Below the pieces are notes generated by a model that did no database searches, was not told the origin of the DNA, and saw nothing but the letters and a program-made list of their open reading frames with translations. Both the position numbers and the translations under genes were made by a program. A stretch of DNA of 64,000 nucleotides from JALHUB01 sp050010555 (GTDB taxonomy: Bacteria; Chloroflexota; Dehalococcoidia; DSTF01; JALHUB01): the NCBI GenBank assembly GCA_050010555.1, contig JBEKKV010000004.1, positions 1-64,000 of the forward strand, in the 5' to 3' direction. Within the stretch, counting starts at the first letter, position 1; each line of letters opens with the position of its first letter. Below are positions 25,167-34,200 of the stretch, piece by piece.

Positions 25167-26939
25167 CTAGTAGGACAGTGAGAACCTGTCGACGCGCAGG
25201 TTGCGGTCGCATGTGCCGTAGTAGTCGTTGTCGAAGATGATCTTGATCAGATGGCCTCCCGCCGGTATCGATACGGGCGAAGTGTAGGGAGCCCATCGCG
25301 TCGCGTATACGTACGTGGACATTACGGTTGCTCCGTCAACGTTGACCACCATGTGGGGCGCCCCATTGCATTGGTCGCCTTTGGCCCAAACCGTCAAGCT
25401 GGTCACGCCCCTCGGCAGGGTCAGCGTTCGCCAGATCAGCGCGTTGGACCAGATTAGCATTGCTCGGCCGTCGCTTGCACTGGGGCTTACGTAGACGGCG
25501 CCTGCGTTGCTGGGGAACAACCGCATCGCGTCACCGTCGAAGGCGAGCGCGGTGCCACCGACCGGCGTCGGCGTGATTGTCGGCGGAACGGGCGTCGCTG
25601 TCGGAGTCCACGGCACGGGTGTCGCAGTGGGCGTCGGCGGCACGGATGTTGCGGTTGGCGTCGACGGCGCCAGCGTGGCCGTCGCTGTCGGGCGGACCGG
25701 CGTAGGTGTTGGAGTCTTGGGCACCGGCGTACTCGTCGGAACCAATGTCGCGGTTGGCGTCGACGCCGCCGGCGTGTTCGTGGGACGCGGCGTGGCCGTC
25801 GCTGTCGGGAGGGCCGGCGTAGCTGTCGGAGTCCGCGGCACAGATGTCGCAGTGGGTGTCGGCGGGACGGAAGTCGTAGTCGGCGTCGACGGCGCCGGCG
25901 TGTTCGTCGGACGCGGCGTGCTCGTGGCTGTCGGCGGCAGCGGCGTGCTTGTGGGACGCGGCGTGCTCGTCGCGGTCGGCACAACGGTCAGTGGTGGTGG
26001 TGTCGCAGTCGCCGAGGACCCGTTGGCAAGAGCATTTACCCTGGAGTTGAACATGCCGCACTCGTATTTGATGTCTTGCGGCAGGTTCCAGCTCTGGGTG
26101 TTCGTCGCGTCGTAGTCTTCGATCCCCGGACCGAAGAGCAGCTTATCGATGTACGGCGAAAGCCCTGTCAGTTTGTCCTGTACCAACCAGCTCTCGACGA
26201 AGGTGGAACGCCGACCATTCAGACACTGGGAGTTGCCCAGCGGTATCTGCCAGACACCGATCTTGCGACCCATCGTTTGGCTGATCGCCTTGAACCAGTC
26301 CTCGAACATCTGAATCTGCGAGGCGGGCCAGGGATAAGTCCCCTTGTATTCCTGGTCGCGGTCCGAAACGTCAACGTAGATTGATTGCATGCGATCGCCG
26401 CCGGCGGCCAGCCAGCAGTCCTTCCAGCTTGCAGCGTCGGAGTCTGCCCCGACGTACGGGAGATTCCAGGGGCTCATGAAGAAGCCAAGGTTGGCGTTCG
26501 ACGGGGCTGTCGACAGGAACCTGTCGACCACCTGCTTGCCCGTCGTAGCACAGGCGTTGGCGTTGCGGATGTAGCCGAACATGTCCGGCTCGACGACGAC
26601 ATCGACGGCGCGCCCGTCGGCCCGAATCGCATTCATTGCGTCGTCCCAAGTCGTCAAGTCAGGCGTCGTGCTGTCGTAGTTCGTGTAGATGACCAGCACG
26701 GGCTTCTTGCCGTTTGCGTAGGCGGTGTTGATGTAGTCGGGGATGATACTTGTGCCGCCGGGGACGATGTACTTGTAAACATAGGTCAGCCCTGACGGCT
26801 CACTCGGAATCTGACTGGAATAGGCATCCACGCCTATTGGTATGGTTGTTTGGGCGCTGGACGGCGCCGTCCGAAGCGCCAGGAACGACACAAACGCAGT
26901 CGCAGTCAGCGCCAGGCTGAAAAGAAGATACTTCCTCAT
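25167..26939 (-). CDS. Secreted hydrolase-like family member C with Pro/Thr linker and CBM-like domain
   Basis: 590 aa. Sec signal peptide (MRKYLLFSLALTATAFVSFL.. cut near SSAQ). Residues about 30-310 resemble the two lipoproteins at 6201-8850: VVEPDMFGYI, YVDVSDRDQEY, GVWQIPLGNSQ and LLFGPG line up with their motifs. A linker of roughly 130 residues follows, built of P-T-x-T-P units. The last 125 residues form a beta-sandwich-like module ending IIFDNDYYGTCDRNLRVD, the calcium-site signature of xylan-binding CBM36/CBM60-type modules. Probably an extracellular glycan-binding enzyme. GGAGG precedes the ATG; the start overlaps a 59-codon upstream frame. Confidence 0.75.
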   Translation of the reverse strand: MRKYLLFSLALTATAFVSFLALRTAPSSAQTTIPIGVDAYSSQIPSEPSGLTYVYKYIVPGGTSIIPDYINTAYANGKKPVLVIYTNYDSTTPDLTTWDDAMNAIRADGRAVDVVVEPDMFGYIRNANACATTGKQVVDRFLSTAPSNANLGFFMSPWNLPYVGADSDAASWKDCWLAAGGDRMQSIYVDVSDRDQEYKGTYPWPASQIQMFEDWFKAISQTMGRKIGVWQIPLGNSQCLNGRRSTFVESWLVQDKLTGLSPYIDKLLFGPGIEDYDATNTQSWNLPQDIKYECGMFNSRVNALANGSSATATPPPLTVVPTATSTPRPTSTPLPPTATSTPRPTNTPAPSTPTTTSVPPTPTATSVPRTPTATPALPTATATPRPTNTPAASTPTATLVPTSTPVPKTPTPTPVRPTATATLAPSTPTATSVPPTPTATPVPWTPTATPVPPTITPTPVGGTALAFDGDAMRLFPSNAGAVYVSPSASDGRAMLIWSNALIWRTLTLPRGVTSLTVWAKGDQCNGAPHMVVNVDGATVMSTYVYATRWAPYTSPVSIPAGGHLIKIIFDNDYYGTCDRNLRVDRFSLSY

Positions 26940-27115
26940 ACTCTACCCTCCTCCCTCACTCGGAACTGGCCACCCGACGGGACGCAGACAAAACGAGAGG
27001 CCTTCCGGAATGTCCGGCCGGCCTCCACGTCAGTCGCGAAAGGTGTCCCGCGGGCGATGTCTGGATGGATGGACGTTAGGCTAAGAGGACCGCCCCTTTC
27101 TTCGATACTTCTCAT
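26936..27115 (-). CDS. Possible 59-aa upstream ORF coupled to the secreted CBM protein
   Basis: ATG 27115 has a strong GGGAGGAGGGG about 3 nt upstream, and the TGA overlaps the next gene's ATG (ATGA), the arrangement of translationally coupled genes. The product (MRSIEERGGPLSLTSIHPD..) is polar with one cysteine and resembles nothing I know. A terminator-like hairpin lies inside the frame, so it could be a leader peptide rather than a protein. Codon use cannot settle whether it is expressed. Confidence 0.35.
   Translation of the reverse strand: MRSIEERGGPLSLTSIHPDIARGTPFATDVEAGRTFRKASRFVCVPSGGQFRVREEGRV
26987..27025 (-). terminator. Terminator-like hairpin inside the leader of the secreted CBM protein
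   Basis: Minus strand: GAGGCC (27020-27025) pairs with GGCCTC (26997-27002), with an inner CCGG/CCGG pair, followed by TCGTTTTGTC. It lies about 50 nt before the ATG at 26939, so if active it would act as an attenuator. Confidence 0.4.
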
Positions 27116-27634
27116 TCACCCCTCCTCCCAGCAACGACGAAGTATTGATGTCGATGCGGATGCTAGCCGAGGGAACTCAAGGAATTGTTGTCGATTTGTA
27201 AAAATCCCTGGATTCGCCTTCGGCTCGCATAGATTCGGGCGGCGCCCGTCTATGGCACGAGCCGAGCAAGCGCGCTGATGGGACTTTTGGAGGATTGGTC
27301 GAGACCGCGCCCTCAAATGTGCGCTGCACTGCTTCCGCCCCTCCTCGACTCGACTTGAATATCGGCATAAGCCCGATATTCTGCTGTTCTTCCCTGAAAC
27401 CCCAACCCCGCGAGCCAGCATACATCAGCGGCTCCGGCAAGGGGAATAAGGATTTGCCCTCAATTCTTGGCCGGCGGGAAGAAGAAGATTTGCCCTCAAT
27501 TCTTGCAGAAAAACGCAAAAGGCTTGACAATTCGGTATCATTCAAGTTACCAAAGAAGTACGTCCGAATGACCGCCCAAGGACAAGGCTCCAATCGAAGG
27601 AGCGCCAAGTAAAACGAAAGGAAGGACCTGACTA
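27116..27634. promoter_or_regulatory. Intergenic region with repeats between the CBM protein and marR
   Basis: 519 bp without a convincing gene. It holds an inverted repeat AATATCGG/CCGATATT (27358-27380), a 19-bp direct repeat at 27451-27469 and 27487-27505 that shares its GCCCTCAA core with a third copy at 27309-27316, and a TTGACA box at 27524-27529. The TTGACA is followed by GGTATCATTCAAGTTACC, a loose inverted repeat that could be the MarR operator. No clear -10 box at standard spacing was found. Confidence 0.45.
27451..27505. repeat. Two 19-bp direct repeats upstream of marR
   Basis: GATTTGCCCTCAATTCTTG occurs at 27451-27469 and again at 27487-27505, exactly 36 bp apart start to start, directly upstream of the TTGACA box. 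Possible binding sites for a regulator. Confidence 0.7.
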
Positions 27635-28132
27635 GTGCCAAGAAAAGCCCCTGCCGCAAAGACCGCCGGAGCAGGCAAAGCCCAAGTGAATGGTGAGTGG
27701 CAGCCGTTGTATCAGGCATACAACGCTGTCTTCAAGGTGCAAGAGTCTGCGCTCATACCGCAGGGAATCTCCCTGCCACAGTTGCAGCTCCTGGGCCTTC
27801 TCGCCCGCGAGCGACGGCCGCTGACCATCAGCGCCCTCGCCAAGTGGATGGTGAAGGAGCCGAACAGCCTGACCGGCCTCGTCGACCGCACGGAGGCGAA
27901 GGGTTGGGTGCACACGCACGGCGACCCCAAGGACCGCCGCAAGAGGCTGGTTGAGTTCACGAAGCCCGGCGTCAAGAAATTCGAAGACGCTTCGGCAGTG
28001 GCCGACCAGGCGGCAGCGAAGCTGTTCAGCGCGCTGACTCCCGCTGAGAAAGAGCACCTGAAGTCGTCCTGCGAGAAGATCCGCGACGCCGCTGCGGCCG
28101 ATCTCTCTCGCAAGCCCGGAGTTCGCGCCTAG
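27635..28132 (+). CDS. MarR-family transcriptional regulator
   Basis: 165 aa from a GTG start with AAGGAAGG about 10 nt upstream. The winged-helix core is clear: ISLPQLQLLGLLARERRPL, TISALAKWMVKEPNSLTGLV (recognition helix) and the wing GWVHTHGDPKDRRKRLVEFT, followed by the dimerisation helix LTPAEKEHLKSSCEKI. The lysine/alanine-rich first 18 residues are probably disordered. It precedes the Hdr-MetFV operon in the same direction but is separated from it by a strong hairpin and a second promoter, so it may act as a local regulator. The ligand is unknown. Confidence 0.88.
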   Translation: MPRKAPAAKTAGAGKAQVNGEWQPLYQAYNAVFKVQESALIPQGISLPQLQLLGLLARERRPLTISALAKWMVKEPNSLTGLVDRTEAKGWVHTHGDPKDRRKRLVEFTKPGVKKFEDASAVADQAAAKLFSALTPAEKEHLKSSCEKIRDAAAADLSRKPGVRA

Positions 28133-28241
28133 AGAACGAGGCACGTCCGCGCCGTCGCCGGCCGCCGGCACCTCACCGCTCGACCCGCCGTTTCGACGGC
28201 TGAGCGAAGTGGAGCTGTAACCGGCCGACGCTGCGATCCCT

Positions 28242-28283
28242 GGGCCGCTCGGCCTGCCTGGTGATAGGCCTGCCGAGCGGCCC
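28242..28283 (+). terminator. Hairpin terminator after marR
   Basis: GGGCCGCTCGGC (28242-28253) pairs perfectly with GCCGAGCGGCCC (28272-28283), a 12-bp stem, followed by TCCCCTGCCCC without a T-run. The stem strength suggests termination or an RNA-stability end. Confidence 0.5.
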
Positions 28284-28298
28284 TCCCCTGCCCCCGAC

Positions 28299-28355
28299 TT
28301 GACATTGCCCCGGTTTCCGCGGATCATATAAGCAGGCTAACGGTAACCGGTTGCC
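28299..28355 (+). promoter_or_regulatory. Promoter and palindromic site before the Hdr-MetFV operon
   Basis: TTGACA (28299-28304), 17-nt spacer, GATCAT (28322-28327), then the near-palindrome GGTAACCGGTTGCC at 28342-28355, placed around the expected transcription start. The GGTAACC half resembles the GTTACC before marR, so the MarR protein may bind here. The rest of 28133-28468 holds only this and the preceding hairpin. Confidence 0.45.
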
Positions 28356-28468
28356 GCATTCGACAAGCTGGGCGAAGCATTCTTGCCCCGTGGTGGGCCG
28401 TTCCCTTGTCTCGATGATTGTGGCAGACTAGATTGCAGCCCGTTGCAATCGGAGGGACGTCTGCGGAT

Positions 28469-28939
28469 ATGGAAGGCAGCTTGAACGAGAGCGGAGCCGT
28501 TGCGGCTCCTCCTTCCGACCCCACGCTGGACGTCGTCTTATTCCGCTGCGTCACGTTGCCGCCGGGCGGCGCGATCCGGGAAGCCGCGCCCGCCAGACAG
28601 CCCGCCCCGCCTTCTGTGCGGGAGATCCGCGTCCCCTGTGCCGGGAAGCTCCAGCCGGAGCACTTCCTCAAGGCATTCGAGCAAGGAGTCGACCTCGTGC
28701 TCGTGGCGACTTGCGGCGACGGCCGCTGCCGCTACCTAGAGGGACGACGCCGCGTCGAACGACGAATCGACTTCGTGAAAGACATCCTGGACGACATCGG
28801 CATCGGCGGGAAACGACTGGCTCTGATCGAGCCGGCGCCGGACGGCGGCGAGGGCGACCTCGCTCAAGCCGCAGCCACGGCGCTTGCCGGCCTCCAGCCG
28901 AGCCCGCTGTCCAGGAGCGCTAACCAGAGAGGCGGTTAA
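28469..28939 (+). CDS. MvhD-like hydrogenase iron-sulfur subunit, divergent
   Basis: 156 aa; ATG with GGAGGG about 12 nt upstream. It matches the MvhD fold in VREIRVPCAGKLQPEHFLKAF, GVDLVLVATCGDGRCRYLEG and DILDDIGIGGKRL. The N-terminal CxxC of MvhD is reduced to a single cysteine (VVLFRCVTLPP), so one of the usual five cysteine ligands of the [2Fe-2S] cluster seems absent. MvhD passes electrons between a donor and HdrA. Because a canonical MvhD is encoded at the far end of the same operon, this copy may be structural or have an altered cluster. First gene of the operon, 1 nt before metF. Confidence 0.7.
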   Translation: MEGSLNESGAVAAPPSDPTLDVVLFRCVTLPPGGAIREAAPARQPAPPSVREIRVPCAGKLQPEHFLKAFEQGVDLVLVATCGDGRCRYLEGRRRVERRIDFVKDILDDIGIGGKRLALIEPAPDGGEGDLAQAAATALAGLQPSPLSRSANQRGG

Positions 28940-28940
28940 G

Positions 28941-29831
28941 ATGAGTCAGGCTACGGAGACATCGACTCTGGCGCGGACGCTGGAAGACGGCCGCCGCGTC
29001 GTTACCGCGGAGCTCGTCGCGGCCGGCGTCCGAGACGCGGACGGCGTGAGAACGCTTGCCGCCGCGTTTCCCTCCTCGCTGGACGCACTCGTCGTCTCCA
29101 GCGGCGGCGAACGGGCCATCTCCGCCGTTGTCTCCTCCACGCTGCTGGCGGCGCAAGGCGTCGAGCCCGTGCTGGCGCTGCTGACCCGCGACCGCAACCG
29201 CGAAGCCCTTCTTGCTGACGCCGCCGGAGCCGCCGCCATGGGCGTCCGGAACATCCTTTGCCTGCCCGGCGACCACCAATCGCTTGGGTTCCAGCCGGAG
29301 GCCGCCGGTGTTTACGACGTCGATCCGGTCCAGCTCATCCAACTGCTCGCCGAGGCCGCGGACGGTGCGCCCTTCTCGCTCTTCGTCGGCGCCGAAGCTT
29401 ATCCGCACCTGCGCCCGCTGGAGCTGAGCCTCATCGACGCGCGCAAGAAGGCGAAGGCCGGCGCCCGCTTCCTTCTGACCAGCCCCGTTTTCGATGCCGC
29501 GTCATTCGTCGAATGGCTCGACGCCGCGCGGCAGGAGAAGATTGACGAGCATGCCGCCATCATCGCCTCTGTCCAGCCTTTGGCGGACGTAGCGCAGGCG
29601 GAAGCGCTCCAGCGCCGCGGCCGCGTCCCGGAAGCCGTCGTTGCGCGCCTCAGGGACGCGACAGACGCCGCATCCGAAGGTATCGCTATCTGCGCGGAGA
29701 CCGCGTCGAAGCTGGCCAGCCTTGAGGGCGTACGCGGCGTGCATATCGCCTGGGGCGGGACGCCGGGCGTCGCCGCCGAGGTCATCTCGCGCGCGGGCTT
29801 GAACGGCAGCGCGGGGAAAGGCGCTTCATGA
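28941..29831 (+). CDS. metF: Methylenetetrahydrofolate reductase, MetF-like
   Basis: 296 aa. A TIM-barrel MetF-type protein: TAELVAAGVRDADGVRTLA in place of the usual substrate-loop strand, LTRDRNREALLADAAGAAAMGVRNILCLPGD with the LxGD flavin motif, and ARFLLTSPVFDAASFVEW. In acetogens the short MetF binds FMN, reduces 5,10-methylene-THF to 5-methyl-THF, and works with the zinc-site protein MetV, which is the last gene of this operon. It starts in the middle of an Hdr cluster and its stop overlaps the hdrC ATG. Confidence 0.85.
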   Translation: MSQATETSTLARTLEDGRRVVTAELVAAGVRDADGVRTLAAAFPSSLDALVVSSGGERAISAVVSSTLLAAQGVEPVLALLTRDRNREALLADAAGAAAMGVRNILCLPGDHQSLGFQPEAAGVYDVDPVQLIQLLAEAADGAPFSLFVGAEAYPHLRPLELSLIDARKKAKAGARFLLTSPVFDAASFVEWLDAARQEKIDEHAAIIASVQPLADVAQAEALQRRGRVPEAVVARLRDATDAASEGIAICAETASKLASLEGVRGVHIAWGGTPGVAAEVISRAGLNGSAGKGAS

Positions 29832-30394
29832 CGACCGTCATCGAACGCCCGCTCTCCCTTTCGACGCCGCCCGCGGCCCTGCAGGCGCTCCTCAAAAGCG
29901 ACGCGCTCTCGTTGTGCTTCCAGTGCCGCAAGTGCACCGCCGGCTGCCCCGTCGCGGCCGAAGCGGACGTAAAGCCGCACGAGATCGTCCGCCTGGTTCA
30001 GCTCGGCGCGACCGACGAGCTCCTGGCCAGCCGCTTCATCTGGGAGTGCACGTCCTGCGGAACCTGCGAAGCCCGCTGCCCGCAGGCGGTCGCACTGCCC
30101 GCGGCCATCGACGCGCTGCGACGCCTCTCGCGCGAAAGGAAAGTCGCCGCCGATCCCGCTGTTCCCGCCTTCAACGACATCTTCCTCGCCACGGTGCGAC
30201 AGCTCGGCCGGACGCATGAGCTGGCGCTGATGGCGGCGTTCAAGCTGCGCACGCGCCGCTTCTCGCAAGACTTCGCCAGGTTCCCGACGATGCTGCGCAA
30301 GGGCAAGTTCGCGCTCCTGCCGCGCCTGCACGGCGACCGGGCCAAGCGTCAGCGCATCTTCCGTCGCGCGCGAGAGCAAAGGAAGGCGCCGTGA
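29828..30394 (+). CDS. hdrC: Heterodisulfide-reductase subunit C-like (HdrC) ferredoxin
   Basis: 188 aa. Two [4Fe-4S] motifs: C30-C33-C36-C40 (CFQCRKCTAGCP) and C74-C77-C80-C84 (CTSCGTCEARCP), the spacing of HdrC. A helical C-terminus rich in Arg follows. It carries electrons from HdrA to the HdrB catalytic clusters. In bacterial complexes without CoM/CoB the HdrBC pair delivers electrons to another acceptor, here most likely MetF. ATG overlaps the metF stop and its own stop overlaps hdrB (GTGA). Confidence 0.9.
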   Translation: MTTVIERPLSLSTPPAALQALLKSDALSLCFQCRKCTAGCPVAAEADVKPHEIVRLVQLGATDELLASRFIWECTSCGTCEARCPQAVALPAAIDALRRLSRERKVAADPAVPAFNDIFLATVRQLGRTHELALMAAFKLRTRRFSQDFARFPTMLRKGKFALLPRLHGDRAKRQRIFRRAREQRKAP

Positions 30395-31278
30395 GCTACG
30401 TCTTCTACCCGGGCTGCTCGCTGGAATCGACGGCGAAGGACTACGCGCTCTCCACGAACGCGGTTGCCGCGGCCCTGGGAATCGACCTGCCGGAGCTTGC
30501 CGGCTGGACTTGCTGCGGCTCCACGGCCGCCCACCAGACCGATGCCCTGCTGGCGCTGGCGCTGCCGGCCGCCAACCTCGCCGCCGCTTCGGGAAAGACC
30601 GTGGCCGTTGCCTGCGCCGCCTGCTACAGCCGCCTGAAACTGGCGAACCATGAGATAGCAGGCGACCCGGATAGCCGCCGCCGTGTTGCCGACGCCCTCG
30701 GCGCCGACTACGACGGCTCGACGCCGGTGAAGCACGTCCTGGAGATACTGCGGGACGACGTTGGCATGGCCGCTATCGCCGACAAGGTCAAGAGGCCGCT
30801 CGCCGGCCTGCGCGTTGCCGCCTACTACGGCTGCCTCCTCGTGCGGCCGCCGTCGATAATGCGCTTCGACGACGCCGAGAACCCGGCGGTCATCGACAAG
30901 CTGATGACCGCCGCCGGCGCCGAAGCCATCGACTGGTCCGCCAAGACGGACTGCTGCGGCGCCAGCTTCTCCATAACAAAGACAGAGATCGTCCTCCGCC
31001 TCTCTCGCGCGGTCCTGACAGCAGCGCGAGAGGCCGGCGCCGACTGCATCGTCACGGCCTGCCCCCTCTGCCAGTTCAACCTGGACATGCGGCAGAGCGA
31101 CATCGAGAAGAAGAACAACGAGCATTTCGGGCTGCCCGCATTCTATTTCACACAGCTCCTGGGCCTCGCGCTTGGCCTGCAATCGCAGCGACTGGGCCTG
31201 CAAAGCCTACTGGTCGACCCGCTGCCGCTGTTGACGCGAAAAGGCATCCTCCAGCCGGAGAAGGCGGTAGCGCGATGA
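30391..31278 (+). CDS. hdrB: Heterodisulfide-reductase subunit B-like (HdrB)
   Basis: 295 aa from GTG. Two CCG domains: first C9, C41-C42-G, C75/C78; second about C148, C188-C189-G, C224/C227 (CPLC). These bind the pair of non-cubane [4Fe-4S] clusters known from methanogen HdrB. Both cysteine sets are complete, so cluster chemistry should be intact. Methanogens use it to reduce CoM-S-S-CoB; in this operon the physiological acceptor is likely to be replaced by the methylene-THF reductase. Overlaps hdrA by 4 bp. Confidence 0.9.
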   Translation: MSYVFYPGCSLESTAKDYALSTNAVAAALGIDLPELAGWTCCGSTAAHQTDALLALALPAANLAAASGKTVAVACAACYSRLKLANHEIAGDPDSRRRVADALGADYDGSTPVKHVLEILRDDVGMAAIADKVKRPLAGLRVAAYYGCLLVRPPSIMRFDDAENPAVIDKLMTAAGAEAIDWSAKTDCCGASFSITKTEIVLRLSRAVLTAAREAGADCIVTACPLCQFNLDMRQSDIEKKNNEHFGLPAFYFTQLLGLALGLQSQRLGLQSLLVDPLPLLTRKGILQPEKAVAR

Positions 31279-34200
31279 CGGACGAACGACCCAGCGGAGC
31301 GGTTCTCGTCTACGGCGGCGGCATCGCCGGGATACAGGCGTCGCTGGACCTGGCCGACTCCGGCTTCAAGGTCTACCTCGTCGAGCGCTCCTCCGCGGTC
31401 GGCGGCCGCATGCCGCAGCTCGACAAGACGTTCCCGACCGGCGACTGCTCCATGTGCATCCTCTCGCCCAAGCTCGTCGAGTGCGGGCGCAACAAGAACA
31501 TCGAGATCATCACGCTGGGCGAGATCGAAGGGATCAGCGGCGAGCCGGGCCGCTTCGACGTCACCGTCAAGCGGAACGCCCGCTACGTCGACCTGGCGAA
31601 GTGCAACGGCTGCGGCGACTGCGCGGAGGTCTGCCCCGTCAGCCTGGAAAGCGCCTTCGACCGCGGGCTGGGCCAGCGCAAGGCCATCTTCCGCGAATAC
31701 CCGCAGGCCGTGCCCAACGCCTTTACCATCGCCAAAGCGGACGGCGAGGCGCCCTGCAAGCTGGCCTGCCCGGCCGGCGTGAACGCGCAGGCGTACGTCG
31801 CCCTTATCGGGCAGCGGCGCTTCAAGGAGGCCTATGAGGTCATTCGCGAGCAGTGCCCGCTGCCGGCGGTCTGCGGCCGCATCTGCCAGCACCCCTGCGA
31901 GACGGAGTGCAACCGCGCCGAAGTCGACGCCCCCGTCGCCATCCGCGACCTGAAGCGCTTCGCCACCGACTGGGTATACGCCCACCGCGACGAGCTCGGC
32001 GACGACGAGCCGGAGGCCTTCGCGGATCTGCGCGATCAGCGGGTCGCCGTTATCGGCGGCGGGCCGGCGGGCTTGACGGCGGCGCACGACCTCAGCCGTC
32101 TGGGCTACCGCGCCACGATTTTCGAGGCGCTGCCGTTCCTCGGCGGCATGCTGCGACTCGGCGTGCCCGCCTACCGCCTGCCTTACGACGTGCTGGATTT
32201 CGAGATCGGCCGTCTGTTGAACGACCGCATCGACGTCCGCCTGGACTGCCGCGTCGGCCGCGACGTGACGCTGGACAGCCTACGCGAGGAAGGGTACGGG
32301 GCGTTCTTCGTCGCTTGCGGCGCCCACAAGAGCGAACGCCTCAGCATCGAGGGCGTCGACCTGCCCGGCGTCGTGCAGGGCCTCGACTTCCTGAAGGCCG
32401 CGAACCTGGGCGAGCCCGTCTCCATCGGCAGGCGGGTCGCCGTTATCGGCGGCGGCAACGTGGCGATGGACGCCTCCCGCACGGCGCTGCGGCTCGGCGC
32501 GGAGAAAGTCACTGTCGTCTACCGGCGTTCGCGCGCGGAGATGCCCGCCCTGGACGAAGAGATCCGCCTGGCCGAAGAAGAGGGCGTCGAGTTCCTCTAC
32601 CTTGCGAACCCCGTGCGCGCCATCGGCGAAGGCTCCGTCACGGGCCTCGAATGCCTGCGCATGAAGCTGGGTGAGCCGGACGAAAGCGGCCGGCGGCGTC
32701 CCCAGCCAATCGAAGGCTCCAATTTCATTTTCAACGCCGATACGGTCATCCTCGCCATCGGCCAGAGCTCGGACCTGGAGGGCCTGCCTTTCGCCGGCGC
32801 TTCTCGCATCGATTGCGACGACTGCCTGTCGACGTCGCTTCCGGGCGTTTTCGCCGGCGGCGACGCGGTCCTCGGCCCGGCTTCGCTCGTCGAGGCGATG
32901 GCGCACGGGCATCGCGCCGCCCAGGCGATCCACGACTACCTGCGCGGAGCGTCGCCTCAGCCGAGGCAAAGCGATGCCGGCAAGACAGCGGCGCCGAACC
33001 CCAGCCCGAACGCCACTGTCGAGGCGCGACACGCCATGCCGCAGTCGCCCGTCGTCGAGCGCCAGCGCGATATGCGCGAGATCGACCTCGGCTACTCGGA
33101 GGACGAGGCAGTGGCCGAAGCCCAGCGATGCCTCAACTGCGGCCTTTGCTCCGACTGCCGCCTCTGCGAGACGGTCTGCGGCCCGGGCGCCATCGTCCAC
33201 GACATGCAGCCGCGGACGGAGACGCTGCGGGTGGGTGCCGTCATCCTGACGCCCGGTACGGAGGAGATCGAAGCGTCGCTGCGCGGCGAGTACGGCCACG
33301 GGCGCTACGCCAACGTCCTCAGCTCCATCCAGTTCGAGCGCATGCTCAGCGCCTCCGGCCCGACGGAAGGCACGCTGCTCCGTCCCTCCGACGGCGGCCC
33401 GGTTCGGCGCGTCGCTTTCATCCAGTGCGTTGGCTCCCGCGACAGCGCCTGCGGCAACGGCTACTGCTCGGCGGTCTGTTGCATGTCGGCGACGAAGGAG
33501 GCGATGGTCGCGCTGGAGCACGATCCGAACATGGAGATCGCCGTCTTCTGCATCGACGTGCGCGCCTTCGGCAAGGAGTTCGACCGCTACGTCAGCCGCG
33601 CCCAGAGCGAGTACGGCGTCCGCTACGTCCGCGCCATCCCCTCACGCGTCGTCGAGAGGCCGAACACGAAAGACCTCAGCCTCCGCTATTTCGACGAGGA
33701 GGGCGCGGAGAAGCTGGCGGACTTCGACCTCGTGGTGCTGTCCATCGGCCTGAAGCCCGGAGCGAGCGCCGGCGAGCTGGCCCGACGCCTCGGCGTGGAG
33801 CGCGACGAGTTCGGCTTCTGTCGCACCGACCGCCTTACGCCCATTACCTCGTCGCGGCCCGGCGTTTTCGTCGCCGGCGCGTTCCAGGAGCCGAAGGACA
33901 TTCCGGAATCGGTGGCGCAGGCAAGCGCGGCGGCCGCGGCGGCGATGGAGCTGCTGCGGGAAGGCCGCGGCACGGAGGTCACGCGCCACGAGTACCCCTG
34001 GGAGCGCGACGTCACGGACGAAGCGCCACGCGTCGGCGTGTTCATCTGCCACTGCGGCCACAATATCGCCTCCGTCGTCGATGTCGAGGCGGTGAAGCGC
34101 GAGGCGGCGGCGATGGGCAACGTCGTCCACGCGGAAACGGACCTTTACACCTGCTCCGACAACTGCCAGGAGGCGATTAAGCAGGTCATCAAGCAAAAAC

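Noticed and set aside
25550..26010. Dense short repeats that could suggest a CRISPR array or tandem-repeat element
   Set aside because: They are irregular P-T-x-T-P codon repeats within the linker of the secreted CBM protein; no constant repeat/spacer length.
27451..27505. Direct repeats as an attachment site or insertion-sequence end
   Set aside because: No integrase, transposase or tRNA is adjacent, and the repeats sit in a promoter region.
32280..33521. Long open frame opposite hdrA
   Set aside because: No recognisable domain; the hdrA frame carries continuous cofactor motifs.
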